Of a DNA stretch of 64,000 bases, positions 37,599-46,406 are shown one piece after another; position 1 is the first letter of the stretch, and each line of letters opens with the position of its first letter. This DNA comes from Psychrobacter sp. I-STPA10 (GTDB lineage: Bacteria > Pseudomonadota > Gammaproteobacteria > Pseudomonadales > Moraxellaceae): contig NZ_VFYU01000005.1 in NCBI RefSeq assembly GCF_021012795.1, positions 62,001 to 126,000 on the forward strand, given 5' to 3'. The notes below the pieces were generated by a model. The model ran no database searches and was not told where the DNA came from. It saw nothing but the letters and a program-made list of their open reading frames with translations. The position numbers were made by a program, and so were the translations under genes.

Positions 37599-37795
37599 CC
37601 ACTCTCAACTTTATTTTATAAAATCATATATGACCCCTCCCAAACCCTCCCCTTGAAGTAAGGGGAGGACTTAAAAACCAGTTCCTCTCCCTGAGGAGGA
37701 ATATAGCGAAACACTGTTTCGCCCCGACGCAAGACAAGAGCTATACTCGCGTAGTAAGGGGGAGGTTAGGAGGGGGTCTTATAAGTTGAGAGTGG
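37599..37795. repeat. Long terminal-inverted-repeat element
   Basis: About 197 bp. The left end reads CCACTCTCAACTT, then ATATATGACCCCTCCCAAACC. The right end reads GGTTAGGAGGGGGTC, then TTATAAGTTGAGAGTGG, its imperfect inverse. Inside are a CCCTCCCCTTGAAGTAAGGG palindrome and GCGAAACACTGTTTCGC. Shorter relatives occur at 44381-44437 and 46352-46406. No coding frame. The rest of the 37308-37812 gap is AT-rich with nothing else recognised. Confidence 0.75.
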
Positions 37796-37812
37796 CGTAC
37801 TTTTTTATTTTG

Positions 37813-38919
37813 CTATTTTTTATCGTCCGTTTGTTGATACAACTCCATTGCCTCTTGTAGTCTTGCATAAACCGTATCGCGTACATGCGTTGGCTCTAAC
37901 ACTACTGCCAGTTGTGACATTCCCACTAGCCAATCTTGCAGGCGAGTGGTATTGGCAACGGTGGCAGTGACTTTTTTGTAGGTATCGTCGATATCGGTGA
38001 TGGTTTGGTCAGTGGATAAAGGGCGTTCATAGAGGTGCTGGCAAGCATAATGCTGTACCTTTAATACCAATTTTATTTGAATGTCTTCAGTGGGCTCTAA
38101 TTTGCCCAGTTGTTTAAGATTTTTTAATGATAGCCCATCACGAGTGACCCAGTTTGGAATAGGTGTGTCAATAAGGCGGGCAGATTGAATGCGACAGACA
38201 GCAAAGTTTCGGTGTTGTTTTAATAAAACATCATCATCAATATGGTCATCAGCAGGGTTAAAGGCAGATAGGTACATCATGTTGTCAATAAACACTAGAC
38301 CATGCGGATAAACAGTGCGGGTTTTGCCTTGTTGTTGCCATTTGTTGCAATAGCAGATTTCAAGGATTTGTTGATTGAGTAGTGCTTGATGTATGGTAGC
38401 AACAACATCATTATCAAGTGTAGGAGCATGAATCACACTGGGTAGGGTGATGAGGTGTTGTTGCCATTGTCCAAGAGTACTGATATTAAATTGCTGTTTT
38501 TGTTTTTTTTCAATTTGAGCAAGTTTTTTTTCAATGGTTTGCTGTAATGAGTTGGGTAAATAATGGGTGGTATAGTTGGCTAACATTTGCCAAAAAAACA
38601 GAGTTTCATTATTGATAATATCTAGGCTAAAGTTAGGGTTCATATAAAAGCGAGGTGTTTGCCCTTTAATTTTTGTTCCCCAAGCAGGAATACGTAATAG
38701 GGCATTATTTCTACCCATTAACTCGCTAAAGATAGTGTGCAGACTTACTAGGTCATTTTCTAAGGTTTTGCGTTCGGAGTCATATTTTTCATGATTGTTA
38801 CCATAAGATTGCATTAATTCTGTGAGAGTTTTGGCTTTTTCTGGTTGACGCGGTAGTTGTTGATATAACAAAAATAAGCGTTCAGATTTTTTGTAATGAG
38901 CCAGTGGATAGGCGGACAT
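37813..38919 (-). CDS. WYL-domain transcriptional regulator
   Basis: 368 residues. The N-terminal part (ERLFLLYQQLPRQPEKAKTLTELMQSYG) is a winged helix-turn-helix. The WYL domain begins ATIHQALLNQQILEICYCNKWQQQGKTRTVYPHGLVFIDNMMYLSAF, and a C-terminal WCX region follows with WLVGMSQLAVVLEP. WYL regulators often repress defence or DNA-repair genes and sense nucleic-acid ligands. AAAGGA precedes the ATG. Its neighbour upstream in the same direction is a PP2C phosphatase, 47 bp away. Confidence 0.88.
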   Translation of the reverse strand: MSAYPLAHYKKSERLFLLYQQLPRQPEKAKTLTELMQSYGNNHEKYDSERKTLENDLVSLHTIFSELMGRNNALLRIPAWGTKIKGQTPRFYMNPNFSLDIINNETLFFWQMLANYTTHYLPNSLQQTIEKKLAQIEKKQKQQFNISTLGQWQQHLITLPSVIHAPTLDNDVVATIHQALLNQQILEICYCNKWQQQGKTRTVYPHGLVFIDNMMYLSAFNPADDHIDDDVLLKQHRNFAVCRIQSARLIDTPIPNWVTRDGLSLKNLKQLGKLEPTEDIQIKLVLKVQHYACQHLYERPLSTDQTITDIDDTYKKVTATVANTTRLQDWLVGMSQLAVVLEPTHVRDTVYARLQEAMELYQQTDDKK

Positions 38920-38966
38920 ATGAGTTTCCTTTTATTGATAAAATAATAACAGTTAATAGTTAACAG

Positions 38967-39908
38967 CTAATCAAATCGCACCACAATCGCAGTACCATTG
39001 TCATAGGCTCTGCCTTTGGAATGATAGACTTGATTTTTCAGGTCTTTAAGCCATGTATCAAGCTTGGTATCTGCATCAATGCTTTGCCAGTCTTGGCAGG
39101 GTACAAGGTCATGAATACCATCACTACAAATTAGCAAACAGTCGCCTGCTTGTACAGTTAGCGTTTGCTGTGTACCTTCGTTGCCAATATCTTCTAGATC
39201 ATTGTCATTACCAAGCATAAAGCATTCAGTTAAGCCATACAAACTGCCTGCCATACCATCTTTGTTGTAGTCATCAGGGTTAACGGCTATGCCTTGCTCG
39301 TCAGCCTTTTGCTTGACCAGTTCATTGAGTAAGTTATGGTCACGAGTTAGCCACCGCCAGCCATTTGTGTTTTGGGTGTCTGTTAGCCGTTGCAAATACA
39401 CCCGACTGTCACCCATATGCGTAATGGTGATGTTATAACTTTTATTGTTGTCATTATCGTTATTGTTATTATTGTTATGAAAGCTATTAGGGCAAGCTTG
39501 TACCATAGCTAAAGTAGCACAAGCACCCAACCATTTTGGGTTAAGTTTTTTGCCATTTTTGCAGATATTTTTGGGGTTATTTATCCATTGATAAATATCA
39601 TCAATGCTGACGCTGTGCTTTTGTTGCCAAAGAGTGGCAATGGCTTTTACTACCGCTTTGGCACAGTGCTGTGAATAGTTAGAGCTGGCAACGCCATCGG
39701 ATACCGCAAGGCAAAATTGCCCGTCAATGTCTTGTATTGGCATGATGCCTAGCGTTTCTTGATACCAATCATCTAAAAAGAAAAAGGCATCTTGTTGTAG
39801 TCCATTGCTGGCATTACCTTGAAAGGTGATAGCACAGGCTTGTACTGTTTTGATGCAGTCATGGTGATTGATGGGGGATAGGGAAGAGACTATAGGTGAG
39901 GTATTCAT
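38967..39908 (-). CDS. PP2C-family protein phosphatase
   Basis: Predicted Mn/Mg-dependent Ser/Thr phosphatase, 313 aa from the preferred start at 39908, where AAGG lies upstream; the frame extends 12 codons further. Metal and phosphate motifs are QDAFF (motif 1), AVSDGVASSNYSQ, THMGDSRVYL, LTRDHNLLNEL, and LLICSDGIHDLV. There is a low-complexity Asn/Asp run of about 14 residues near residue 150. No sensor domain or transmembrane span. It may act with the adjacent WYL regulator, but no cognate kinase is in the window. Confidence 0.85.
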   Translation of the reverse strand: MNTSPIVSSLSPINHHDCIKTVQACAITFQGNASNGLQQDAFFFLDDWYQETLGIMPIQDIDGQFCLAVSDGVASSNYSQHCAKAVVKAIATLWQQKHSVSIDDIYQWINNPKNICKNGKKLNPKWLGACATLAMVQACPNSFHNNNNNNDNDNNKSYNITITHMGDSRVYLQRLTDTQNTNGWRWLTRDHNLLNELVKQKADEQGIAVNPDDYNKDGMAGSLYGLTECFMLGNDNDLEDIGNEGTQQTLTVQAGDCLLICSDGIHDLVPCQDWQSIDADTKLDTWLKDLKNQVYHSKGRAYDNGTAIVVRFD

Positions 39909-40082
39909 GAGTATTGCCTTATGGTGAGAGAACAAAGGGCGCATGGAGTAAAAATAGTATGTATTTAGATATTATATAGCACAACCTAGAAAAAAAACAT
40001 CTAGGTTATGATTTGTTATATGTTATTTGTAAAATAAAGACAGATGAGGTGTAGAAAAATGGGGGAACGTATTTTTAAGAAG

Positions 40083-43013
40083 CTAATTATCAAGTAGGTA
40101 ATGATAAATATCACTTCGAACCTCTGTGTGCATATCAAATTCGACTTTTACGACAGATTTACCAGAAATGGTGGTTTGCTCAAAGCTGTCTGGTCGTGGC
40201 GACATATCGCCCATATAGTAAAAATCACCGCCTTCACCATTGTGTTTTTTTATAAATAAAAGAATACGGCAATGCTGATTATTGTCTTGAAATAACTTGA
40301 TTTCTGGGCTGTTTAGGGTGCGATTCGATTTGGACATCCAGCTTAATCTAGAGCTGCTGATAAATCTGTCTTCATATTTTATGCTATCTGCAATGTCATC
40401 AGCTTTATGATAGTTGATAAAAATGGGGCAGTTGCTTTTATCTGTGCTAACCATATAGCCACCAACATTTTGTGCCACTGGATTGGTGGCTGCGTTTAAA
40501 ATTCTAAACACATCTTTACGTGAATATTTTTGATATAGCTGAAAACCATCAATAAAATCAGATCGTTTAAACTGCTCAGTGTATTGATAAATAGCGTAAT
40601 CCGTGCTATCTGTTAAAAATTTTACCAATGTCTGATTGGCCAAGTAGGGAAGAAAATCTGGGTGCCAGATAAATTCATCACCATCAAGTTGCACAATATT
40701 AAAGCCATAGATTTCTTGTATGCTCTTTAATTGTTTGTTATGTTGTTCGGTGACAAATCCTAAGTTAAGATTATTAAGCACTGATGGTATGACGTTGGGA
40801 TTCATCTGATAACCATATTGCTCTTTGATATTTTGCGCTAATGTATCCACTGTGATAGGTCGGTGTGCAAGTAGTTCACGCAATACCAAGCTTTCTTCAA
40901 TACGCTTACTGTTATTAATTTCTTTGGCAAATGTCGTCAGTAGTTTGCTTTCATTGTTATTTAAAGTTGGTAGCGTCTCTGGCTCTTGTTGTTTTGCAAA
41001 ATGGTAAAGAGAACCTGAATAGTCAACATAAGAGAAGGGATCACGCGAGCCATGTTTGACAAAATCCATCATCATCGGACTATGACCTAACTTAAGTTTG
41101 AGTAGGTCATAGTCTTTTGAAAGCTCTCTTTTTGTTTGTAAGTTGGTTGTATCAATGGCTTGATAGATACGCTCTTTTGCAATTTTATCAAAGCTGACGG
41201 TTGATGTACCGGGAAGATAAGCGCTTTCGGTTGATAATAAGCGACGCAGGGTATCTTTGTTATATGATTTATCACCATATAAAGCAATGGGTACCATAAA
41301 GTTATTTTTGTAGTTTCCAATAAAGTCGATGACAGTGAGATATTCTTTATTCGCTGCTTTTCTTAAACCACGGCCTAGTTGTTGAACAAAAATGATGGCC
41401 GATTGGGTGGGTCGTAACATCACAATTTGATTCACACAAGGAATATCAATGCCTTCATTAAAGATGCCAACAGAAAAAATATAATGCAGCCGCGTTTTGG
41501 GGTCATTAGATTCTAAACGCTCTATGGCGTGTTCGCGCTGGGCCTCTGAATGCTCTCCAGTAAGTGCCATCGATGGCAGGTTATGAGTACTAAAAATATC
41601 TGCCAGCGCCTTACATTCTTCAATGCTAGAGCAAAATACCAGCCCGCGTATTTCACCATTATCACAGCCATAACGCTGAATATAGTTTAAGATATGCTGA
41701 ACACGCTCTTTGCTGACCAGCATATTGAGCTTAGAGGTATCATCTATCGTCTCTCCATTAACCGTCAGGTCGGTAACGCCGTAATAGTGGAAGGGTGCCA
41801 AAATACCCATCTCTAGCGCGGTGTGTAGGCGAATTTCATAAGCAATATTATGATCAAAAATTTCAAAAACATCATTATTATCAGTTCGCTCTGGCGTTGC
41901 CGTCATGCCCAAAAGAAATTGAGGCTTAAAATAATCCAATATTTTTTTATAAGTGGCTGCGCTGGCGCGATGGGTCTCATCAATGACGATATAATCAAAG
42001 GTGTCAGGTTGAAAGCGGGTTAAATGCGCCTCTCTAGAGAGGGTTTGTACGGTTGAGAATATATAATCACTGTCAATATCAGTATCTTGGCCACTATATA
42101 AACCAAAGGTTTTGTTATTTTTAAAAATGGTTTGATAGGTTTGTAATGCTTTTTTGGCAATATTGGCGCGGTGGACAATAAACAGTAAGCGGTTGGGGTT
42201 CATACTCAAGGCGTCAAACACTGACAGATACGTTTTTCCAGTGCCTGTCGCAGAAATCAATAATGCTTTGTTTTTATCTTGCCTACGTAGCGTTGCTAAG
42301 TTGCTTAAAGCTTCCTGCTGCATGATATTGGGTTCGATGGCATTATCTTGCTCTTGCCGCAATTCTTTTTTTATTTGTTGTGCAATCAATTGTGCTTTTT
42401 GATATTGCAACTCATAGTGTTCGATAAAATCAGGGGTAACCAGTTGTGCCGATTGAAATTCATGGGTAAATTCATCGATGGCTTGCTGAATAATAGCACC
42501 CGATTGGGTAGAGCTCACCTTTAAATTCCACTCTTTATTAGATGTTAAGGCATTAGCAGTTAGATTGCTGCTGCCAATGATTAAATGGTGAATATTAGCG
42601 GTACGAAATAAATAGCCTTTTGCATGAAAATTTGATGCTGTGGCAATACGAACGGTTAGATTTTTAAATGCTAATAATTCACGCAATGCTTCTGGTTGGG
42701 TGAAGTTAAGGTATTGTGAAACAAGTATGTGACCTGAAACTTTTTTTGTTTCAAGCTCTAGTAATTGCTGTTTAAGGCACGCAATACCACTGGTTGTGAC
42801 AAATGCCACAGAAAACCAGAATTCATCACAAGTTTGTAAATGTGTACTGATTGAATTTAATACCTTTTTGCCTTGACCATCATTGGTAAGTAGCTCTGGC
42901 TTGAGGGTTTGTTTTGAAGCTTGTGTATGGTCTATAAAGCCAGAAATTAAAGCGTTTTGTAGTTCTTGAATGTGGCTGTTTGTGACATCATTATTCATAA
43001 TATTAGTGCTCAT
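40083..43013 (-). CDS. PLD-nuclease/helicase protein with DUF3427-type C terminus
   Basis: 976 residues. An N-terminal phospholipase-D-like domain has the single HKD-type motif around His130-Lys132 and IIGSSNLT (144-151). A superfamily II helicase follows: Walker A ATGTGKT at 255-261, DETH at 345-348, GMTATPERTD, then the C-terminal lobe with FSVGIFNEGIDIP and QQLGRGLRK. The remaining 400 residues match the DUF3427-type region. This DUF3427 helicase architecture is known; its role is not established, and a DNA quality-control or anti-phage role is inferred. The ATG overlaps the Nudix gene's stop by four bases (ATGA). Confidence 0.88.
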   Translation of the reverse strand: MSTNIMNNDVTNSHIQELQNALISGFIDHTQASKQTLKPELLTNDGQGKKVLNSISTHLQTCDEFWFSVAFVTTSGIACLKQQLLELETKKVSGHILVSQYLNFTQPEALRELLAFKNLTVRIATASNFHAKGYLFRTANIHHLIIGSSNLTANALTSNKEWNLKVSSTQSGAIIQQAIDEFTHEFQSAQLVTPDFIEHYELQYQKAQLIAQQIKKELRQEQDNAIEPNIMQQEALSNLATLRRQDKNKALLISATGTGKTYLSVFDALSMNPNRLLFIVHRANIAKKALQTYQTIFKNNKTFGLYSGQDTDIDSDYIFSTVQTLSREAHLTRFQPDTFDYIVIDETHRASAATYKKILDYFKPQFLLGMTATPERTDNNDVFEIFDHNIAYEIRLHTALEMGILAPFHYYGVTDLTVNGETIDDTSKLNMLVSKERVQHILNYIQRYGCDNGEIRGLVFCSSIEECKALADIFSTHNLPSMALTGEHSEAQREHAIERLESNDPKTRLHYIFSVGIFNEGIDIPCVNQIVMLRPTQSAIIFVQQLGRGLRKAANKEYLTVIDFIGNYKNNFMVPIALYGDKSYNKDTLRRLLSTESAYLPGTSTVSFDKIAKERIYQAIDTTNLQTKRELSKDYDLLKLKLGHSPMMMDFVKHGSRDPFSYVDYSGSLYHFAKQQEPETLPTLNNNESKLLTTFAKEINNSKRIEESLVLRELLAHRPITVDTLAQNIKEQYGYQMNPNVIPSVLNNLNLGFVTEQHNKQLKSIQEIYGFNIVQLDGDEFIWHPDFLPYLANQTLVKFLTDSTDYAIYQYTEQFKRSDFIDGFQLYQKYSRKDVFRILNAATNPVAQNVGGYMVSTDKSNCPIFINYHKADDIADSIKYEDRFISSSRLSWMSKSNRTLNSPEIKLFQDNNQHCRILLFIKKHNGEGGDFYYMGDMSPRPDSFEQTTISGKSVVKVEFDMHTEVRSDIYHYLLDN

Positions 43014-43408
43014 GACATTATTGTTTTAAGCTGTTGCACAATTGGCAAGTCAGCGGCTGCCCAGTCAAGGGTATCAAGCTGTGTTATATCCAGCCAAAGT
43101 GCTTGTAGATGCTCATTTAATGTGAGAGTTTGGCTTTGGGTATGGCATATAAAAGCATGCATAATAATCTTAAAATCTGGATACTGATGCTTAACTGTTT
43201 GCAAAAAATCTGCGACAGTGATTGATATGTTTAGCTCTTCTTGGATTTCGCGAATTAAGGCTTGTTCAAGCGTTTCATCTTTTTCTAGTTTGCCACCAGG
43301 AAACTCAAATTTCCCTGAAAGATAGGCTAATTGATTGTTACCACGTTGCGCACATAAAATTTTCCCATCATGGATGATGATGGCAGCAACAACTTCGACG
43401 GTTTTCAT
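43010..43408 (-). CDS. Nudix (deoxy)nucleoside triphosphate pyrophosphohydrolase, MutT-like
   Basis: 132 residues. The Nudix box is complete: G39-X5-E45 and REIQEEL at 53-59 in the pattern GX5EX7REXXEEXG. It starts VEVVAAIIIHDGKILCAQRG, like MutT/NudG enzymes that clear oxidised or modified dNTPs. It is upstream of, and overlaps by four bases, the PLD/helicase gene, so the two are translationally coupled. A nucleotide-pool role linked to the helicase is inference. Confidence 0.92.
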   Translation of the reverse strand: MKTVEVVAAIIIHDGKILCAQRGNNQLAYLSGKFEFPGGKLEKDETLEQALIREIQEELNISITVADFLQTVKHQYPDFKIIMHAFICHTQSQTLTLNEHLQALWLDITQLDTLDWAAADLPIVQQLKTIMS

Positions 43409-43757
43409 TTATTTTCCTAATTAAAGATGAATGGTTTGTGTTTTGTTGTCTTTAGAACTTATAGGTAAAAAGTTATTATTGTGGGTTTTGAATACAGGTT
43501 CTAAGCATATATTAATAACAAAGATAAGTTAACAGAAAATATATAAAATTGGGTAGTTTGCGTGGAGAGTTTACGACAATAATTGTCGTTTATTTTAGGT
43601 GCTTGCATTAAGGCATTTGGGTTGATTAAGGTAGGTATGTTGGTTTTTAAGGTATTATTTAAAATATAACCTAACAAAATTTTATTGTTATAATAGCAAT
43701 CATCATATTTCACTAAATTCATAATGTTTTATGGATAAAAAGTTCTAAGGATAAAAA
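43409..43757. other. Intergenic region with partial repeat
   Basis: 349 bp between divergent genes. It contains one end of the repeat family also seen at 55786-55949 (GTGGGTTTTGAATACAGG, 43481-43498, then TTCT). An upstream TTTAGAAC at about 43451 may be the degenerate partner end. The minus-strand frame at 43501-43722 lacks support and is not called. Confidence 0.5.
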
Positions 43758-44333
43758 ATGCACCTAGATTGTTATTGTTGTAAAACGCACCCTTTAAAAC
43801 CCACCAAGTTAGACTATGCCTTACCTGCACTGCGTTGTGAGGCGTGTCAAGGTACATATCTGGACTTGCTGACTTATCGTACATGGCTTGAAAATAACCT
43901 TGCTAATATTGAACAAGAAAAGATGGCACAAGAAAATACTGGCGATAAGACAGTCGCCATTGATGCGTTAACCAATAGTGAGGGGGCATTAATATGTCAG
44001 CGTTGTAGTAAATTTATGTTGAAATACCGCATTAATAATGAGCAGGATAATACCATCAATGTGTGTCATACCTGTGATGATGTGTGGCTTGATCAAGGCG
44101 AGTGGGAGCTATTAAAGCTGCTAAAAATTCAAGATAAATTGACCCAAGTGATGGGTGAGCCTTGGCAACAAGAGCTGCGTAATCAAGAGCGTGAGCAAGC
44201 ATTTAAAAAACGCTATCAACAGCTTTTGGGCGAGGACTTTGAGCAAGTTGAGGCGTTTGCTACATGGTTACATAATCATCCTAAAAAAAGTGAAATTCAA
44301 CATTATTTATCAGCGTTTAAACCTATAGCGTGA
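43758..44333 (+). CDS. Zinc-ribbon (zf-TFIIB type) protein
   Basis: 191 residues with two treble-clef-like pairs. The first is YCCKTHPLKP with RCEACQGTYLDLLTY. The second is ICQRCSKFMLKYRI with VCHTCDDVWLDQGEWELL, the WLDQGEWE ending being the zf-TFIIB family signature. A helical C-terminal part with many Gln and Glu residues follows. Function unknown. AAGGATAAAAA precedes the ATG. Confidence 0.85.
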   Translation: MHLDCYCCKTHPLKPTKLDYALPALRCEACQGTYLDLLTYRTWLENNLANIEQEKMAQENTGDKTVAIDALTNSEGALICQRCSKFMLKYRINNEQDNTINVCHTCDDVWLDQGEWELLKLLKIQDKLTQVMGEPWQQELRNQEREQAFKKRYQQLLGEDFEQVEAFATWLHNHPKKSEIQHYLSAFKPIA

Positions 44334-44380
44334 TGAATGATTGATGAATAAATTACGTGGGTTAATTTATTAAATTGCTA

Positions 44381-44437
44381 TATGACCCCTCCTAAACCCT
44401 CCTCTTGAAGATAAGGGGAGGGCTTAAAAGCAAGTTA
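44381..44437. repeat. CCCTCC palindromic repeat copy
   Basis: Shares ATATGACCCCTCC, AAACCCTCC, CTTGAAG, AAGGGGAGGGCTTAAAAGC with the repeats at 37599-37684 and 46352-46406. The inner CCTC..GAGG pairing forms a hairpin, which could also act as terminator for the aminotransferase gene that ends nearby at 44446. Confidence 0.65.
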
Positions 44438-44445
44438 TTTATATT

Positions 44446-46125
44446 TTATTCCGTCCCAAATTCTCTGCGTTTTTTGGCAAAGAAGCGATCCAATCTGTCC
44501 ATCGCATCTTCTAAATCAAGCAAATTGGGCAAAAATACCACTCTAAAATGGTCAGGTGCGTCCCAGTTAAAGCCTGTGCCTTGTACCATCAACACTTTTT
44601 CTTCTCGCAATAAATCCATCATAAACTGCATGTCATTTTCAATAGGATATACCTCAAGGTCTATCTTAGGGAAGCAGTAAAATGCGCCTTGTGGCATGGT
44701 ACAAGAGATGCCTTTGATGGCATTAAGACGCTCAATTGCCATGGCGCGTTGTTTATATAGTCGTCCTGTCTCATTAGTGAGATCTTGCATACTTTGATAG
44801 CCACCCATTGCGGTTTGAATGGCATATTGTGCAGGCACGTTGGCACATAGACGCATCGAGGCAAGCATATCTAGCCCTTCAATAAAGTCGCTGGCATGGT
44901 CTTTTTTGCCCGATAGCATCATCCAACCTGCGCGAAAGCCTGCAATACGATGTGATTTTGACAGCCCATTATAAGATAAGATAAGCACATCATCACTTAG
45001 GGTACACATCGGTGTGTGGGTGACATTGTCATATAACACACGGTCATAGATTTCATCAGCCATGATAACCAGATTGTGCGCTTTTGCGATGGCAATGATT
45101 TCACGTAATTTATCATCGGAATACAATGCCCCTGTGGGGTTATTGGGATTAATCACCACGATACCTTTGGTTTTATTGGTGATTTTGGCTTTGATATCAG
45201 CAATATCAGGTTGCCAGTTATCTGCCTCATTACAACGATAATGCACTGCCGTACCCCCTGCTAAGTTTGCGGCGGCTGTCCATAGTGGGTAGTCAGGCAT
45301 AGGAATTAATACCTCATCACCATCATCCATTAAGGCTTGCATGGTCATTACAATCAGCTCAGATACCCCATTACCCAGATAAACATCACGTACATCGACG
45401 GCGGATAATAATCCTTTGGCTTGATAATATTGCAAGATGGCTTTGCGGGCTGAGAAGATGCCTTGTGAGTCTGAATAGCCTTCGGCTTTGGTAAGATTCA
45501 TTGCCACATCATGAATAATCTCTTGTGGGGCTTGTAGTTTAAAAGGTGCAGGATTACCAACGTTAAGCTTGATAATACGATGTCCTGCTGCTTCCATCTC
45601 CATGGCAGTTTTGAGCAAAGGACCACGAATGTCGTAGCAGACGTTTTGTAATTTGGTGGATTTTTTCAGTAAATGAGTAGATGAACTGGGTTGCATAGCA
45701 GTACCATAATGTTGTGATGTTGGTGAATTTGTGTTTGATGAATGTGGTTGTGCTTGGGTTTTTTTACCATTTTTAAGCTGAGTCGTATCTGAGGTATTAG
45801 GAGCGTCACCACGTAATAGATAGCCTTCGCTACAGTGTAAAATCTTGGCGAGTGTGGGCAGTTTTGAGGAGACAATACCATTAATGCCACGCTCCCAGTT
45901 AGAGATAGCACCCCGACTCACTTTTGCACCCGCTTTGGTCATTTGTTCGGCTAATTGCTCAGCGGTCAAACCTTGAGCGTGTCTGAGTGCCGCTAGGCGT
46001 TTGCCTTGCTCAATATATTCATGGCATTCAAGATTGCTACTTTCTGTTGTGGGTTCTGTTGTCGTTTCACCTTGCTTATCCTCAGTAGGGTTTGGCAGGG
46101 TGTCTGTATTTATGGGTGATTTCAT
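44446..46125 (-). CDS. HTH-aminotransferase fusion (AlaA-like)
   Basis: 559 residues. Residues about 35-105 form an XRE/Cro helix-turn-helix (GKRLAALRHAQGLTAEQLAEQM, GAISNWERGI). A Gln/Ser/Thr-rich linker follows, then a class I/II PLP aminotransferase: GHRIIKLNVGNPAPFK, NNPTGALYS, and the PLP lysine in SYNGLSKSHRIAGFRAGW. The catalytic part resembles the alanine transaminase AlaA. The whole is a single frame with no stop, so fusion looks genuine, making an enzyme that could bind DNA. It would be useful to know whether relatives share it. Confidence 0.85.
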   Translation of the reverse strand: MKSPINTDTLPNPTEDKQGETTTEPTTESSNLECHEYIEQGKRLAALRHAQGLTAEQLAEQMTKAGAKVSRGAISNWERGINGIVSSKLPTLAKILHCSEGYLLRGDAPNTSDTTQLKNGKKTQAQPHSSNTNSPTSQHYGTAMQPSSSTHLLKKSTKLQNVCYDIRGPLLKTAMEMEAAGHRIIKLNVGNPAPFKLQAPQEIIHDVAMNLTKAEGYSDSQGIFSARKAILQYYQAKGLLSAVDVRDVYLGNGVSELIVMTMQALMDDGDEVLIPMPDYPLWTAAANLAGGTAVHYRCNEADNWQPDIADIKAKITNKTKGIVVINPNNPTGALYSDDKLREIIAIAKAHNLVIMADEIYDRVLYDNVTHTPMCTLSDDVLILSYNGLSKSHRIAGFRAGWMMLSGKKDHASDFIEGLDMLASMRLCANVPAQYAIQTAMGGYQSMQDLTNETGRLYKQRAMAIERLNAIKGISCTMPQGAFYCFPKIDLEVYPIENDMQFMMDLLREEKVLMVQGTGFNWDAPDHFRVVFLPNLLDLEDAMDRLDRFFAKKRREFGTE

Positions 46126-46351
46126 AGTAAATCAATCAGTTAGTGGAGAAAATATAGACACAGTTATACAATTATCTAAATTTTTATGCAAGTATTTATT
46201 GCGCTATTTTGTAAAATTTCTAGCTTTCAATTTACTTTTAAATATAAATGCAAGAAAAACTTGCAAAGTCATTACCTTTTACTTGCTTTATTGCAATTTT
46301 TTGATAATAGAATAGAGTTGCGCCACACGGAACTTTATTTTTTTAAAGTTA

Positions 46352-46406
46352 TATAGAGCCCTCCCAAACCCTCTCCTTGAAGTAAGGGGAGGGATTAAAA
46401 GCCAGT
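46352..46406. repeat. CCCTCC palindromic repeat copy
   Basis: Third copy of the family: TATATAGAGCCCTCCCAAAC, then CTTGAAGTAAGGGGAGGG, then ATTAAAAGCCAGTT. The TTAAAAGCCAGTT end lies inside the reading frame of the MocR gene and provides its stop codon and last residues, so insertion likely altered that protein's C terminus. Confidence 0.65.

Noticed and set aside
37599..37795. Repeated CCCTCC motifs considered as a CRISPR array
   Set aside because: The copies are dispersed over about 9 kb with no regular spacers and no cas genes are present.
43501..43722. A 73-codon minus-strand frame
   Set aside because: Composition is intergenic (Asn/Ile/Leu-rich), it has no ribosome-binding site and overlaps the repeat end at 43475-43502.
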